The position numbers and the translations under genes are program-made. This document shows positions 57,501 through 64,000 of a stretch of 64,000 nucleotides of DNA, one piece after another. The notes under the pieces are model-generated. The model was not told where the DNA came from and made no database searches. It worked only from the letters and a program-made list of their open reading frames with translations. Positions within the stretch are counted from its first letter, which is position 1. The number at the start of each line of letters is the position of its first letter. The stretch is from NCBI RefSeq assembly GCF_028554725.1, contig NC_071671.1, positions 67,946,001 to 68,010,000 of the forward strand, read 5' to 3'. Source of the stretch: Zeugodacus cucurbitae (Eukaryota > Arthropoda > Insecta > Diptera > Tephritidae).

Positions 57501-59520
57501 TTAGTCATGGGGTACGCACATTACATTTGTTGGGCTGGGTTGTAAAATAAAATCTTTGTAATTGTCATATATTTCGTAATATCGCTGCATCAAATATACG
57601 CTGTTGTCTACCAAAAAAACCAAATTAAAAAAAAAAAAATAAAAAATATTCGAAATTCTGGTAAATATTTTGATTGTATATTCCTTGTTACATTGCTTCT
57701 CCTCCCCCACCAAACCAGCTGATGGCGACATCAACGATGTTCTTATAAAAACCTTAGCCGAGGCACATGCCAACACAAGCACCAAACTCGACGCCGTACA
57801 CGATATGTTCCGGAAGTCTCAGGTAAAACCGTTGATATTTGCACACAATTACCCGCCGAAGTTGTACTCGTAACTAATTGTATAATGTTTCGTGTTTTTG
57901 TTTTTCACTTTACTTTCATTTTGCTTGTATGTGTTTGATTTGATTGATTTGGCTTGCGCTCTAAAGGATATCTCGAGGATACTGTACTACAAGAATCTGG
58001 GCCAGGAGGAACTGTGGCTAGACTGCGCTGAAAAGCTAACACATATGATACAAAACATAATCGAATTTGCGAAACTGATACCCGGATTTATGCGTTTAAG
58101 TCAGGATGATCAGGTAAGCAACTTGCATCATGTAAATGTAACTGATATGACGTGATGTGTTGTTATGTAGTTGTGATGTAATGATGTTGTGTTTGTGATG
58201 TGATTTATTTAGTGTAACACAGATTATTGAAAATGTTATAGAATATGAGCGTAATATAAATCTGAATCAAATTATTTACATAAAGTGAAATTTGTGATGT
58301 GATGTGGAACAATGTCAATTGATGTGGTCATGTGACTTTTAATTTTATGCTATTATTGAAAATTGTAATGCTAACAATTAAATATAGAGATCTGCACGAA
58401 ATTAGAACTATAGTCTTAATTTTACCTGCTGCTATAGTCAATGTGATAATGTGATATGATATTGTGATATTTTGTTGTGATTAAGAGCGTTTTTTTTTGT
58501 TTTGCAAATTAAGCTGTATTTATTAAAAAAACGTTTTAAAAAGTAAAATTTAAAATTTAAAAAGTAATTTTATATCAATGATATGATGCGATGTGATGTG
58601 ATGTAATTTCATGTGTTGATGTGATGTAACGAGGTGATTTTTTTTTAATATTTTATTGATTTTTATAATACAAATATGGCATGATCGTTAAAACACTTAT
58701 TGAAAATAAAAAAATAAATTATGAACTCTTATGATGTGATGATGTGATTTGTATGAAGCGATGTAGCGATATGATTTCATTTAAGTAAATAAAAAATGTG
58801 ATGTAATGATGAATGTCAGTGCTATAAAAACGTGATATAATGTAATTTAATGTGATTCCCTTTGACACTCAATTATTTTGCAGATTCTGCTACTGAAAAC
58901 TGGATCATTCGAACTGGCCATCGTGCGTATGTCGCGATTGCTCGATCTCTCACAGAATGCGGTACTATATGGTGACGTGATGCTGCCGCAGGAAGCGTTC
59001 TACACATCCGATTCGGACGAAATGCGTCTGGTATCGCGAATCTTTCAAACGGCTAAATCGATAGCCGAACTGAAACTGACTGAAACGGAGTTGGCGCTGT
59101 ATCAAAGTTTAGTGCTGCTCTGGCCAGGTAACACATTAGTACACATATAAAAGCCGGTCATTAATGAACTCTTTAAATGCTTACAGAACGAAATGGCGTA
59201 CGCGGTAATACAGAAATCCAGAGGCTTTTCAATTTAAGCATGATTGCAATAAAACAGGAGCTTGAAGCGAACCATGCGATCTTAAAGGGCGATGTGACTG
59301 TTTTAGATACATTGTTAAACAATATACCGAATTTCCGGTAAGCGCACGCAAATAATATTTTTGTTGTTATTTGTATTTATCTTTGCATTTTCTTTGCAGC
59401 GATATCTCCATAATGCACATGGAAGCACTGAGCAAATTTAAGCAACAACATCCGAACATCGTCTTTCCGCCGCTATACAAAGAACTGTTCTCAATAGATT
59501 CGCCGCAGGATCTCACATAA
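27464..59520 (+). CDS. Hr46: Nuclear receptor HR3 (DHR3/Hr46, insect ROR orthologue), nine coding exons
   Basis: Joining 27464-27590, 56129-56356, 56462-56627, 56698-56867, 57719-57822, 57967-58113, 58884-59127, 59187-59337 and 59400-59520 gives 1458 bases: 485 codons and TAA, close to the 487 residues of Drosophila DHR3. All junctions are GT-AG and in phase. Residues 50-110 are a two-zinc-finger DNA-binding domain: [11 protein letters not shown]-box [10 protein letters not shown] (67-76) and all eight zinc cysteines. The ROR-type C-terminal extension ([11 protein letters not shown]) follows, then a Tyr/Ser/Gln hinge. The ligand-binding domain starts near 235, with signature [16 protein letters not shown] (299-314) and AF-2 LYKELF (471-476). 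Known role in flies: an ecdysone-induced nuclear receptor binding AGGTCA as a monomer, repressing early ecdysone genes and activating ftz-f1, and restrained by E75. No broken residue was seen. Confidence 0.97.
27591..28740. other. Start of Hr46 intron 1, AT-rich, no feature seen
   Basis: After the donor, bases 28090-28740 are almost pure A/T. No gene or repeat structure was recognised beyond homopolymers. Confidence 0.6.
28741..29060. mobile_element. 320-bp mariner-type miniature element
   Basis: The ends are 29-base inverted repeats: TAGGTCAATAACTTTGC then TTCCGCCGTTTT at left, and the complement with three changes at right. Both ends begin with TA, the target duplication of Tc1/mariner elements. 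The core of about 260 bases has no open transposase. GC-richer than its nearly pure A/T surroundings, it stands out as an insertion. A deletion derivative of a mariner-like element is the best reading; the CTTTGCTTCCGCCG terminus fits some insect mariner subfamilies from memory. Confidence 0.8.
29061..31267. other. Hr46 intron 1, microsatellites and a GC-balanced block
   Basis: 29061-29300 is A/T-rich. TG/CA microsatellites occur at 29560-29583 (TG), 29933-29952 (CA) and 30080-30098 (TG). Bases 30100-30560 are GC-balanced with CTG/TTG and CACCACCATCACC words. A 173-codon plus-strand frame (30084-30605) has no recognisable domain. No gene is claimed. Confidence 0.5.
31268..32006 (+). mobile_element. 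TTAA-flanked miniature element, family 1, full copy A
   Basis: Bounded by TTAA on both sides with inverted ends GGCAGTGGTCTGCTTTA (left) and, read inward from the right, GGCAGTAGTCTGCTTTA. TTAA duplication plus short inverted ends points to the piggyBac superfamily. The 739-base element carries a 119-codon frame overlapping its left half (31252-31611) with no transposase similarity, so it is non-autonomous. Related copies lie in the same intron at 48899-49063 (left end only) and 49143-49865 (full, inverted). Confidence 0.88.
32007..34499. other. Hr46 intron 1, AT-rich, no feature recognised
   Basis: Ordinary intronic sequence. Short GAGAGAGA runs occur near 34395. No coding signature or repeat of note was seen. 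Confidence 0.55.
34500..35687 (+). promoter_or_regulatory. GC-rich block, candidate internal Hr46 promoter and alternative first exon
   Basis: Composition changes abruptly from AT-rich to CpG-rich between about 34.5 and 35.7 kb, with words such as GACGCGCG and CGCGCGTATGCG. The block ends in a perfect donor, GTAAGT, at 35688. A short ATG frame just before that donor is in the right phase to join Hr46 exon 2. The whole pattern (CpG block, leader-like AGCAGCAGCAACGG stretch, ATG, donor) is what an alternative promoter with its own first exon looks like. The transcription start is not identifiable; an upstream 92-codon frame (35386-35664) ends one base before the ATG. Confidence 0.4.
35666..35687 (+). 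CDS. Hr46: Candidate alternative Hr46 start exon (7 codons plus one base)
   Basis: ATG at 35666 encodes MKRSHLL plus one base (C) and meets the donor GTAAGT. Joined to 56129 this gives [20 protein letters not shown], the receptor with a very short N-terminus and intact DNA-binding domain. An in-frame TAA at 35639 limits the start. The context is GAA before ATG (purine at -3). The phase match (1) is what Hr46 exon 2 requires and has a one-in-three chance of arising randomly. HR3 genes in other insects are known to have isoforms with different amino termini; I do not recall this particular one. Confidence 0.35.
36213..36345 (+). repeat. Dispersed direct repeat, copy 1
   Basis: GATCGAGGTTTCTCGAAATTAG, followed by GGCGTTTAG, AATTGTGAAATGAATTA and GGGGTTCAAAAAAC, matches 38379-38530 in the same order and orientation. 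After a diverged gap both continue with TATTTGATCA and TATAC. It is unrecognised; it may be an old duplication or a low-copy repeat. Confidence 0.65.
38379..38530 (+). repeat. Dispersed direct repeat, copy 2
   Basis: GATGGGGGTTTCTCCAAATT, then GGCGTTTAGTAAAATTGTG, AAATGAATTATGGGGTTC and, after a gap, TATTTGATCATCGATATAC. This is the partner of 36213-36345, 2.2 kb upstream; the two differ by scattered substitutions and an insertion. Confidence 0.65.
39653..40130 (-). pseudogene. LINE reverse transcriptase 3' fragment
   Basis: A minus-strand frame (39979-39653, 108 codons) reads [20 protein letters not shown], then a KVFDAVPAE segment, [19 protein letters not shown], and a [16 protein letters not shown] ending. 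This is the characteristic C-terminal tail of non-LTR retrotransposon reverse transcriptases ([16 protein letters not shown]...A.DR..W). The frame ends in TAA and lacks the catalytic domain, so it is a 5'-truncated copy. Bases 39980-40130 continue in a related but frame-shifted composition and may be part of the same insertion. Confidence 0.85.
40131..41870. other. Hr46 intron 1, AT-rich, no feature recognised
   Basis: No gene or structured repeat was seen apart from TATG/CATA runs (40686-40740, 41215-41240) and T homopolymers near 41030-41070. Confidence 0.55.
41871..42069 (+). mobile_element. Mariner transposase C-terminus and 3' terminal repeat (relic)
   Basis: From 41871 a plus-strand frame gives [20 protein letters not shown], then [20 protein letters not shown] and stops at 42003-42005. 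This closely fits the end of mariner-family transposases (I.K..F.KCF.DWKKRWHKCI...GDYFEGDNI). Downstream, TTTATTTTTTGAACAGACCTCGTATA (42043-42068) reads in reverse as the typical mariner inverted terminus TACGAGGTCTGTTCAAAAAA. The DDD catalytic domain and the 5' end are gone, so only the last tenth of an element survives. Confidence 0.8.
42070..48898. other. Hr46 intron 1: GC-balanced CTG/TTG-rich blocks between AT-rich DNA
   Basis: 42400-44500 and 47040-48560 are rich in TTG, CTG, TGTGTG and CpG words; 44980-46330 is AT-rich. Several frames of 90-215 codons (for example 42649-43296, 43482-43940, 48049-48540) arise because Cys/Val/Leu codons from TGT/TTG/GTT runs lack stops. None shows a domain. 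47040-47400 is CpG-rich (GACGTCGACGTCG at 47345-47357), another possible regulatory island. No gene is supported. Confidence 0.45.
43088..43116. repeat. (GT)n microsatellite
   Basis: About 13 GT units in the T/G-rich block. Confidence 0.9.
48899..49063 (+). mobile_element. TTAA-flanked miniature element, family 1, truncated copy
   Basis: Begins TTAAGACAGTAGTCTGCTTT and follows copy A (31268) through TTTTAAATCTCTTCCAAAAC, GGCCGAGCGTCGAGCAGGTG and AATGCTCAGGCA, with a 12-base internal deletion relative to copy A. It stops abruptly at about 49063; only the left 165 bases remain. Confidence 0.85.
49143..49865 (-). mobile_element. TTAA-flanked miniature element, family 1, full inverted copy
   Basis: Bounded by TTAA at 49143 and 49862. 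Its sequence is the reverse complement of copy A: AAGGCAGTAGTCTGCATTAG at the start here equals the right end of copy A. Matching landmarks include ACGATAGTGTACTATATTTA, CTGAAACAGTCGAACCAA, TGCTCGACGCTCGGCCACTA and the closing CTACTACTGCC. It lies 80 bases from a truncated copy in opposite orientation, so their shared 165 bases can pair. Confidence 0.88.
49866..51681. other. Hr46 intron 1, AT-rich, no feature recognised
   Basis: Contains CATA microsatellite runs (50651-50690) and a CA run (50938-50949). Nothing gene-like. Confidence 0.55.
51682..52374. mobile_element. TTAA-flanked miniature element, family 2
   Basis: Bounded by TTAA at 51682 and 52371. Its ends are inverted: GGGGCTATGCCAGTGC at left, and GAGGCTGTACCAGTGTG when read inward from the right. 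The termini differ from those of family 1. The 693-base interior is A/T-rich without a transposase. It contains a perfect 12-base inverted repeat, ACAATGACCTAC (51959-51970) and GTAGGTCATTGT (52070-52081). TTAA duplication suggests mobilisation by a piggyBac-type transposase. Confidence 0.82.
52375..53777. other. Hr46 intron 1, mixed sequence with possible mariner end remnant
   Basis: Bases 52458-52482 (AATTCCCGTTATTTTTTGAACA) resemble the mariner 3' terminus seen at 42036-42060 but then diverge, so this may be an eroded element end. CAATA repeats lie at 53586-53608. No gene seen. Confidence 0.35.
53778..53831 (+). other. Candidate 54-bp exon-like segment of unknown origin
   Basis: A GC-rich 54-base segment in AT-rich intron is flanked by ACATTAG before and GTGAGTAAT after, i.e. 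acceptor-like and donor-like dinucleotides. One frame is open and normal in composition: [18 protein letters not shown]. That frame is phase 2 on both sides. It cannot be inserted between Hr46 exon 1 and exon 2 (both phase 1), and in the phase-1 frame it ends in TGA. It may be a non-coding cassette, a captured exon fragment or chance. The protein sequence was not recognised. Confidence 0.2.
53832..54947. other. Hr46 intron 1, no feature recognised
   Basis: Holds a CA microsatellite (54186-54210) and T homopolymers (54288-54309). No coding signature. Confidence 0.55.
54948..55580. repeat. Minisatellite, seven tandem copies of a 91-bp unit
   Basis: Units begin with GTCGATTTGACAGTCCTTGG at 54948, 55039, 55130, 55221, 55312, 55403 and 55494. 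Each continues TCGGATAGGAATCCGGTTCC, GTTCAGGTTACGTAGAGTCT and ACTATTGGAAAAACGGATAG, then TCTTGGTCTCG. Copies differ at only a few positions (GGAAT/TGAAT, CTATTGG/CTAATGG, AAAC/AAGC), and the last unit lacks seven bases after GGTCGG. Because 91 is not a multiple of three, each unit reads in a different frame, giving overlapping 60-81 codon frames that are not real genes. Confidence 0.97.
55581..56128. other. End of Hr46 intron 1
   Basis: Short unique sequence. A pyrimidine-rich tract TTTTCTCTTCTCTTATCGTT precedes the acceptor ACAG at 56125-56128. Confidence 0.7.
56129..56356 (+). CDS. Hr46: Hr46 coding exon 2 (residues 43-118, DNA-binding domain)
   Basis: Encodes both zinc fingers. The first has cysteines 50, 53, 67 and 70 with P-box [10 protein letters not shown]; the second has cysteines 86, 92, 102 and 105. 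The exon continues into [14 protein letters not shown]. The residue after the last Cys-Leu is Gln where the Drosophila protein has Lys. Entry and exit are both phase 1; donor GTGAGT at 56357. Confidence 0.97.
56462..56627 (+). CDS. Hr46: Hr46 coding exon 3 (residues 119-173, C-terminal extension and hinge start)
   Basis: Starts [20 protein letters not shown], the ROR/HR3 extension that contacts the A/T-rich flank of the response element. It then runs into a Ser/Thr-rich hinge ([15 protein letters not shown]). Donor GTAACT at 56628, leaving two bases of a Gly codon. Confidence 0.95.
56698..56867 (+). CDS. Hr46: Hr46 coding exon 4 (residues 174-230, hinge)
   Basis: Tyr/Gly/Ser-rich hinge ([31 protein letters not shown], then [13 protein letters not shown]) ending DPDFVSH. 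The order matches the Drosophila hinge with several substitutions. The exon exits in phase 1 at GTAGGA. The reading frame stays open for a further 115 codons into the intron. Confidence 0.93.
56868..57718 (+). other. Hr46 intron 4 (851 bp) with ACC/ACT microsatellite
   Basis: Holds a CTACTACTACCACCACC microsatellite at 56970-57021. The exon 4 frame is open to TGA at 57212-57214. A weak alternative donor GTATAA at 56937 would be in the correct phase. Confidence 0.8.
57719..57822 (+). CDS. Hr46: Hr46 coding exon 5 (residues 231-265, start of ligand-binding domain)
   Basis: Encodes [20 protein letters not shown] and then [14 protein letters not shown], the first helical part of the HR3 ligand-binding domain. 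Acceptor CCAG at 57718; donor GTAAAA at 57823; exits in phase 0. Confidence 0.95.
57967..58113 (+). CDS. Hr46: Hr46 coding exon 6 (residues 266-314, LBD helices 3-4)
   Basis: Encodes [20 protein letters not shown] followed by AEKLTHMIQ and the nuclear-receptor signature [16 protein letters not shown]. The acceptor TAAAG at 57962-57966 is weak in pyrimidines (GCGCTCTAAAG), but the frame and homology are unambiguous. Donor GTAAGC at 58114. Confidence 0.96.
58114..58883 (+). repeat. Hr46 intron 6 (770 bp) with interspersed TGATGTGATG repeats
   Basis: The words GATGTGATG, TGTGATGTAA and ATGTGATT recur many times through 58140-58860, separated by AT-rich stretches. This looks like an old, interrupted TGATG-type simple repeat. 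Confidence 0.75.
58884..59127 (+). CDS. Hr46: Hr46 coding exon 7 (residues 315-395, LBD core)
   Basis: Starts [20 protein letters not shown] and runs through [20 protein letters not shown] to [13 protein letters not shown]. This is the conserved helix 5 to 8 region of HR3. Exits in phase 1 at GTAACA. Confidence 0.97.
59187..59337 (+). CDS. Hr46: Hr46 coding exon 8 (residues 396-445, LBD helices 9-10)
   Basis: Encodes [18 protein letters not shown], then an [11 protein letters not shown] segment and [18 protein letters not shown]. The Drosophila protein reads AIRQELETNHAPLKG at the equivalent place. Preceded by a 59-base intron. Confidence 0.96.
59400..59520 (+). CDS. Hr46: Hr46 coding exon 9 (residues 446-485, helices 11-12 and stop)
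   Basis: Encodes [20 protein letters not shown], then [19 protein letters not shown] and TAA. The AF-2 core LYKELF is intact, so coactivator binding by helix 12 should be preserved. Confidence 0.97.
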
Positions 59521-61000
59521 CATCAAGAAAACTATGTGGAGACTACGAACGCAATCGATGCGCCGGACACGTTGGATGCGTTAACGTAGAAACAAACAAA
59601 ACTACCAGATGGCGGTTGGTGTATGGCAGGTGGCAACGGAACGGAGACGGAGACAGAGAAGGGGATGCGAATGTGTAAACGATGGCGGTGATGGCAAGTA
59701 GTGCATGCAATGCATGAAAATGATTGCTGCTGCAATGACTCTTCGTTAGACGAACAACAACAACAACACCAAATAGATACGAAACAAACAACAACCCGAG
59801 CAATTTCATTGAAACAACAGCTAGCCAAGTGCATGCAAGCAGCCAGTCAGTTGACCAACAACAAGCGTCCGAAGTTTGTTTTTTCTTTTTTAACGGAATT
59901 TAAAGTGACAACAACAACAATGTATTCTCAGTTTATTCACTGTTTGCGAAATAGAAACAGAAACAGAAACAGAAAAAAGTACTAAACAAGCAACAGAAAT
60001 AGTAAATCATAGTGCAGAACAAAAAAGAAACAAAAGGTTTATACATATAACTAATTAATGCAAGCCACATACATACTTACATACATAAAAAAAGGAGTAA
60101 CAAACAATAACAGAAAAGCAAAAAAACAAAAACAAAAACAAAAAAGTAAGCAAATATTAAGCAGCAAATTAAGTTTAAGAATATTTATACAGAATTTAAA
60201 TAGTAACAGGAAAAAAATATATATAGGCAAAACCAAAACCAGAAACAGCCGAATGCACACACACAACCATACACCACAACTCTAAACATATGCATACAAA
60301 AGAAAAGTGAGAAAAATTAAAAAAATAGAAGAAAAGTAAAATGCAATAACTACATTATATCATCTTGTTATAACAAAAAACTAAAAATTAAAAATATTCA
60401 GAACTCATTCTAAGAAAAAAAACGCGCAGCAGAAACACAGGAAAATTAAAGCAGCATTTAAGCCACAGTAATAGGCGAACATATAAAGTAAGACAAATGA
60501 AAAACACTACGCATACGAAACCTACATCATACTAACAGTTATAGTCAGACACACACTCACTCACACACACACACACCTAGAAACATAAATAAAATCTCGA
60601 AAAAATAAACTTTCAACTTCAAAAAACAAAAACTAAAATTAAATACAAAATCGTTGCCAATCTAAAGCAAACTCATGCAGCCCCCTTAATAACAAAACTC
60701 TATATACTATGTAGTTGACGCCTGATGCATTTCGTTCGACACGAATGAGCACAAATTTTTTCGAAACTCAAAATTTATAATTGAAAATTTGAACCTAACT
60801 AACTTGCGGATATTATTGAGAAGACTTTTGCAAATCAACAAGCATACACACACACACACACGAATTATTGGGAGAAAACAAAGAAAACCGAGAAGACTAA
60901 ATGTGGTTGCATTGACTGAATGAAGAAAACAAAGTTGAAACGTTGAAGAAACAATTTCTAGCATCACAACTCATGTATGGGCGGCATAATTTATAGACCG
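59521..61000 (+). other. Hr46 3' untranslated region (proximal part)
   Basis: Plus-strand A-rich sequence with AACAACAA and GAAACAGAAACAG runs, typical of a transcribed fly 3' region. No coding signature. The candidate cleavage signals AATAAA lie at 60588-60593 and 60604-60609; the true end may be further downstream because long 3' regions are common in this gene class. Confidence 0.6.
60588..60609 (+). terminator. Candidate polyadenylation signals (two AATAAA)
   Basis: AATAAA at 60588 and again at 60604, about 1.07 kb after the stop. The downstream sequence is A-rich without an obvious GT-rich element, so use is uncertain. Confidence 0.35.
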
Positions 61001-64000
61001 ACTGTAAGCTAATTGCTGCTGATTCGCTGGCGTAAGCTACTTTTAGGCGCCGCTGGCAGCACTGCTAATTAACAGCATTGCCTTTAAACTGTTAACAATG
61101 CTGACTGCTTTTGTATTTGTTATTGTTATATTTTAATTTTCTTCAAATTTTGTTTAACTAGTTAATATATTTATTTGCTGCTTTCAACACTTTTTCAAAG
61201 TCTCAAGCGGAAATATTGCCAATATTCTGTTGTCCAAATGTTAATTAACAGCAGCAGTTACAGTGTTATGTTTTTTTTTTTTGTAATTTTAACTTGTTGC
61301 AAAGAGATCTAGGAGATATATGGCTCTTCACGTTCCTACTGAAGAACAATACTTTTTTGTTGTTGGAAAATGTAACTGATTGTTAAAGCTTATTAAGTTC
61401 ATAGACCATAAGAACTAAACTCTGAACTTCACGATTCTATGATTCGTTCCCATGAGTATCCTCAAGACCGAAAGAACTACGAAACCGTTAAAATACCATA
61501 ATTTGCTCAGAATTATTAAGTAAATGATTTTGGCTGCTACAACAACAAAAAGAGCAATGCATTCAAATTAGTATAATCGAAAGCTTTCCTCAGAGGGTAA
61601 TTGTCTCGAAACTCTCAGCATATTGAACATTTTTGAAAACATTCAATCAATTACTCTTTAAGGCTTTAATAACTAAGCACTTTGAGGATGTGTTCAATAA
61701 TGTATGAAATGAAATTGTAATGTGAAAGCTCCGCCGTAGCGAATACATTGTGCTAACGGTTAAAACGAATATGATCGTTGGTAAAGCACAGTTTACAGCT
61801 TGAATTTGTAATTCTCGAAATTAAGTGATCAGTTCTAGGATTTGTTTGTATTATTAGCGAGCTTTAAAACGCTTAATTGCTGAGGATTTGTATTTTTATA
61901 AAGGAACAAAATCGACTCAAAAGCTCAAAGAATAATATCTAATTACAAGAATCAAGAATCTTCTAACAAAACGTTTGAGCAAAAACAATCAGTTATACGT
62001 TACATACATAACACCGCAAAGCAGATACTGTGTTAACAAACCTTTTCGAAATCTTTCTAATAACAACAACAAATAATGTGGGAGTATTCTTTTTGCAAAG
62101 CTGACGACACCGGCATCGCCCAATTGTGTTCATAAGTATAGTAGTTCACACGTCTTTGTCTATCGAAACGAGCAAAACGTATACTTCGTACATACATAGA
62201 TTTATATATATATTTCCATTTGATATACTCGTATATACAAATATTTGATTTTAATTTTGTAAAACTTTTTTTTTTATGAAAATTAAAAGAAAGCTGAGAT
62301 ATTTTACACCAGCTTATCGTGTTCAGAAAAAATAGTGAGAAAAGAAACGCAAAAATTTTATATTCGCCGTTTTATTGACTCTATTTTGTTTATGCACATG
62401 CATTTGTATTTAAGAATGTAAGTGTAGTATGTAAATTGTAAGCGTTCTACTTATATAGTTTTACAATTTCATTTTTGTTTTGTTGTTTTTATGATTGAAA
62501 ATAATTGAATTTAATTGTTTTTTTTCTTGTTTTTCAATGGCTGCACGTCAAACGCATTTATGACGACGGCTAGTGTTTTTATATTATACGAAAATGAGAT
62601 ATACGATTTTACACCACATTTGTGTTCAGCCGGCTTAGAGCTTTGCAGAAAGACTTTTGCAGACACCGAATACAAACACTCTGAATTTTAACTATGTCTT
62701 GAGCCTTAGCTATTAACACCGAAGTAGTGTGCGGAATGTACTTACTATATGAACTGTGTTTGCTGTTGTTGTTTTTAATTGTATTACATATATAATTGCA
62801 TTTTTTTAGATCTCTTTGCGCTATTGGCTTTTGAAACTGCTTGAATGGTCCAACGTTGTTCACAATCACTTTATTGTTTTTGCTATATTGTTTTTAAACT
62901 GCATGTTTTCATAGTTAACGAGGTTTTAAAGAGCTTGCACTTGTCAAATTAGCTTTCATAGTTGGCAAAAGCTTTTAACACCGAAACAGCTTTCATGTTT
63001 AATAAAAGCTTTAATTTTTTTTATGAAGGCTTTCATTTTTCATAAAAGCATTCGTTATTTAAAAAAGCTTAACATTTTTTAAAAAGCTTTCATTGTTTAT
63101 AAAAGCTTTCACATGTCATGCTTTCTTTCAAATGCTTTCACACCGCAAGTATATAATACAACAACAATTTTCATATATTTTATTGTTGTTTTTAGCAAAG
63201 TGGTTTTTATAAACATGAAAGTTGTATGTATAGCGGCTATACGGTGCTGTGATTAAAAATCCAGAGCAGCGCACTTTTAGTGTTGAAAAAAAGACTGTTT
63301 CGCTATTTCGCTGCGAAAAACGAGTTGTCTTTTAAAACAGAATTTAATAAATTTGCGCGTTTTCATACCGAAGTCTGACTTCACATTTAGCAATCTTAAC
63401 TAGAAATCTCTCAGTCACTTCAGCAACAGGATTCAACTAACTTTAGGCCTGACACACGAACCACACAAACATACACATATGTATATGTACTTTTAGTAGT
63501 CCAAAAAAAAAAAGATAAAAACAAAAACAAATCATAACCTCTCCTCACCATCACTACTACTACAAATAACAACAACCATAAGCAATTAGTGCAGTATCAT
63601 AGACGAAGTAAAGCGAGAATATTCATACGTTGTAGGAAGAAAGAAAAAAATATATATTATAAATAAATAAATAAATAAAGAAAAACCAACAAAAACAACA
63701 ACACTTGGAGGACGGTGATAATTAGTGTGTCTTAAACAAAAAAAATTATAAAATTATACATACATACGATTTTTTTCTATTTTTTATTAATACATATTAC
63801 ACATATTATAATTACGATTATGATGTCATTAATTACCGATTAATTTTTTGAGCCGGTTCCGAGAAGCGTTAAACAAGTTTAACTAAATTTAAAATTGCAA
63901 AAAAACAAAACGAAACTGATAAAATTTATATATAATACAAAAACAAAATCAAATTTCGTTTTATGTTTTTGCCTTAAATCAGTTGGAAAATCGATGATAT
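61001..64000. other. Distal 3' or intergenic DNA downstream of Hr46
   Basis: AT-rich sequence without any recognisable gene. A further AATAAATAAATAAATAAA run lies at 63663-63680 and could serve as a distal polyadenylation signal for a 3' region of about 4.2 kb. A TATG/CATA cluster occurs at 63470-63490. Confidence 0.5.
62946..63142. repeat. Degenerate AAAAGCTTTCAT repeat cluster
   Basis: The words AAAAGCTTT, AGCTTTCAT or close variants (GGCTTTCAT, AAAGCATTCG, TGCTTTCAC) recur about eleven times in under 200 bases, at irregular spacings of roughly 15-30 bases. AAAAGCTTTT-like units are palindromic, so the stretch can fold on itself. Confidence 0.7.

Noticed and set aside
1..64000. CRISPR array, prokaryotic operon or bacterial mobile system
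   Set aside because: Intron-split nuclear receptor gene, microsatellites and insect transposon relics show eukaryotic DNA; no repeat-spacer pattern exists.

Overview
The window is AT-rich insect nuclear DNA, most likely from a cyclorrhaphan fly. A tephritid fruit fly is my best guess, from the density of TATG/CATA microsatellites, the dispersed-repeat types and a receptor almost identical to the Drosophila one; the species cannot be fixed from the sequence. One gene is certain: the plus-strand orphan nuclear receptor Hr46 (HR3/DHR3, the insect ROR orthologue). It has nine coding exons between 27464 and 59520 that join in phase to 485 codons. Exon 1 is separated from the rest by a 28.5 kb intron. 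Exons 2-9 (DNA-binding domain, hinge, ligand-binding domain) lie within 3.4 kb at 56129-59520, followed by a long A-rich 3' region.

Layout: 1-23.8 kb is upstream non-coding DNA holding two decayed non-LTR retrotransposon pieces (about 2.1-2.6 and 6.6-7.1 kb), a 928-bp element with 25-bp inverted termini (3376-4303), a 1.2-kb dispersed repeat (10212-11430), a GC-rich island running into an A-rich stretch (12.2-15 kb, possible distal promoter/leader) and a four-copy 209-242-bp AT-rich tandem array (15612-16523). From 23.86 to 27.46 kb is a CAA-rich, A-biased segment that reads as the long 5' leader of Hr46 and contains a 194-codon Gln/Asn-rich ORF.

Intron 1 (27591-56128) collected several DNA transposon relics: a 320-bp mariner-type miniature element, three copies of one TTAA-flanked miniature element (two of them close together and inverted), a second unrelated TTAA-flanked element and a mariner transposase 3' end. 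It also has a LINE fragment, a seven-copy 91-bp minisatellite, and a GC-rich block at 34.5-35.7 kb that ends in a candidate alternative first coding exon in the correct splice phase for exon 2.

Biology: in flies, HR3 is an ecdysone-induced monomeric receptor that represses early ecdysone genes and activates ftz-f1, and E75 restrains it. The large 5' region with several GC-rich islands, candidate alternative starts and scattered AGGTCA half-sites fits a hormone-timed gene with several promoters. No RNA gene, CRISPR array or second intact protein-coding gene was recognised. Most other open frames are low-complexity microsatellite readings.
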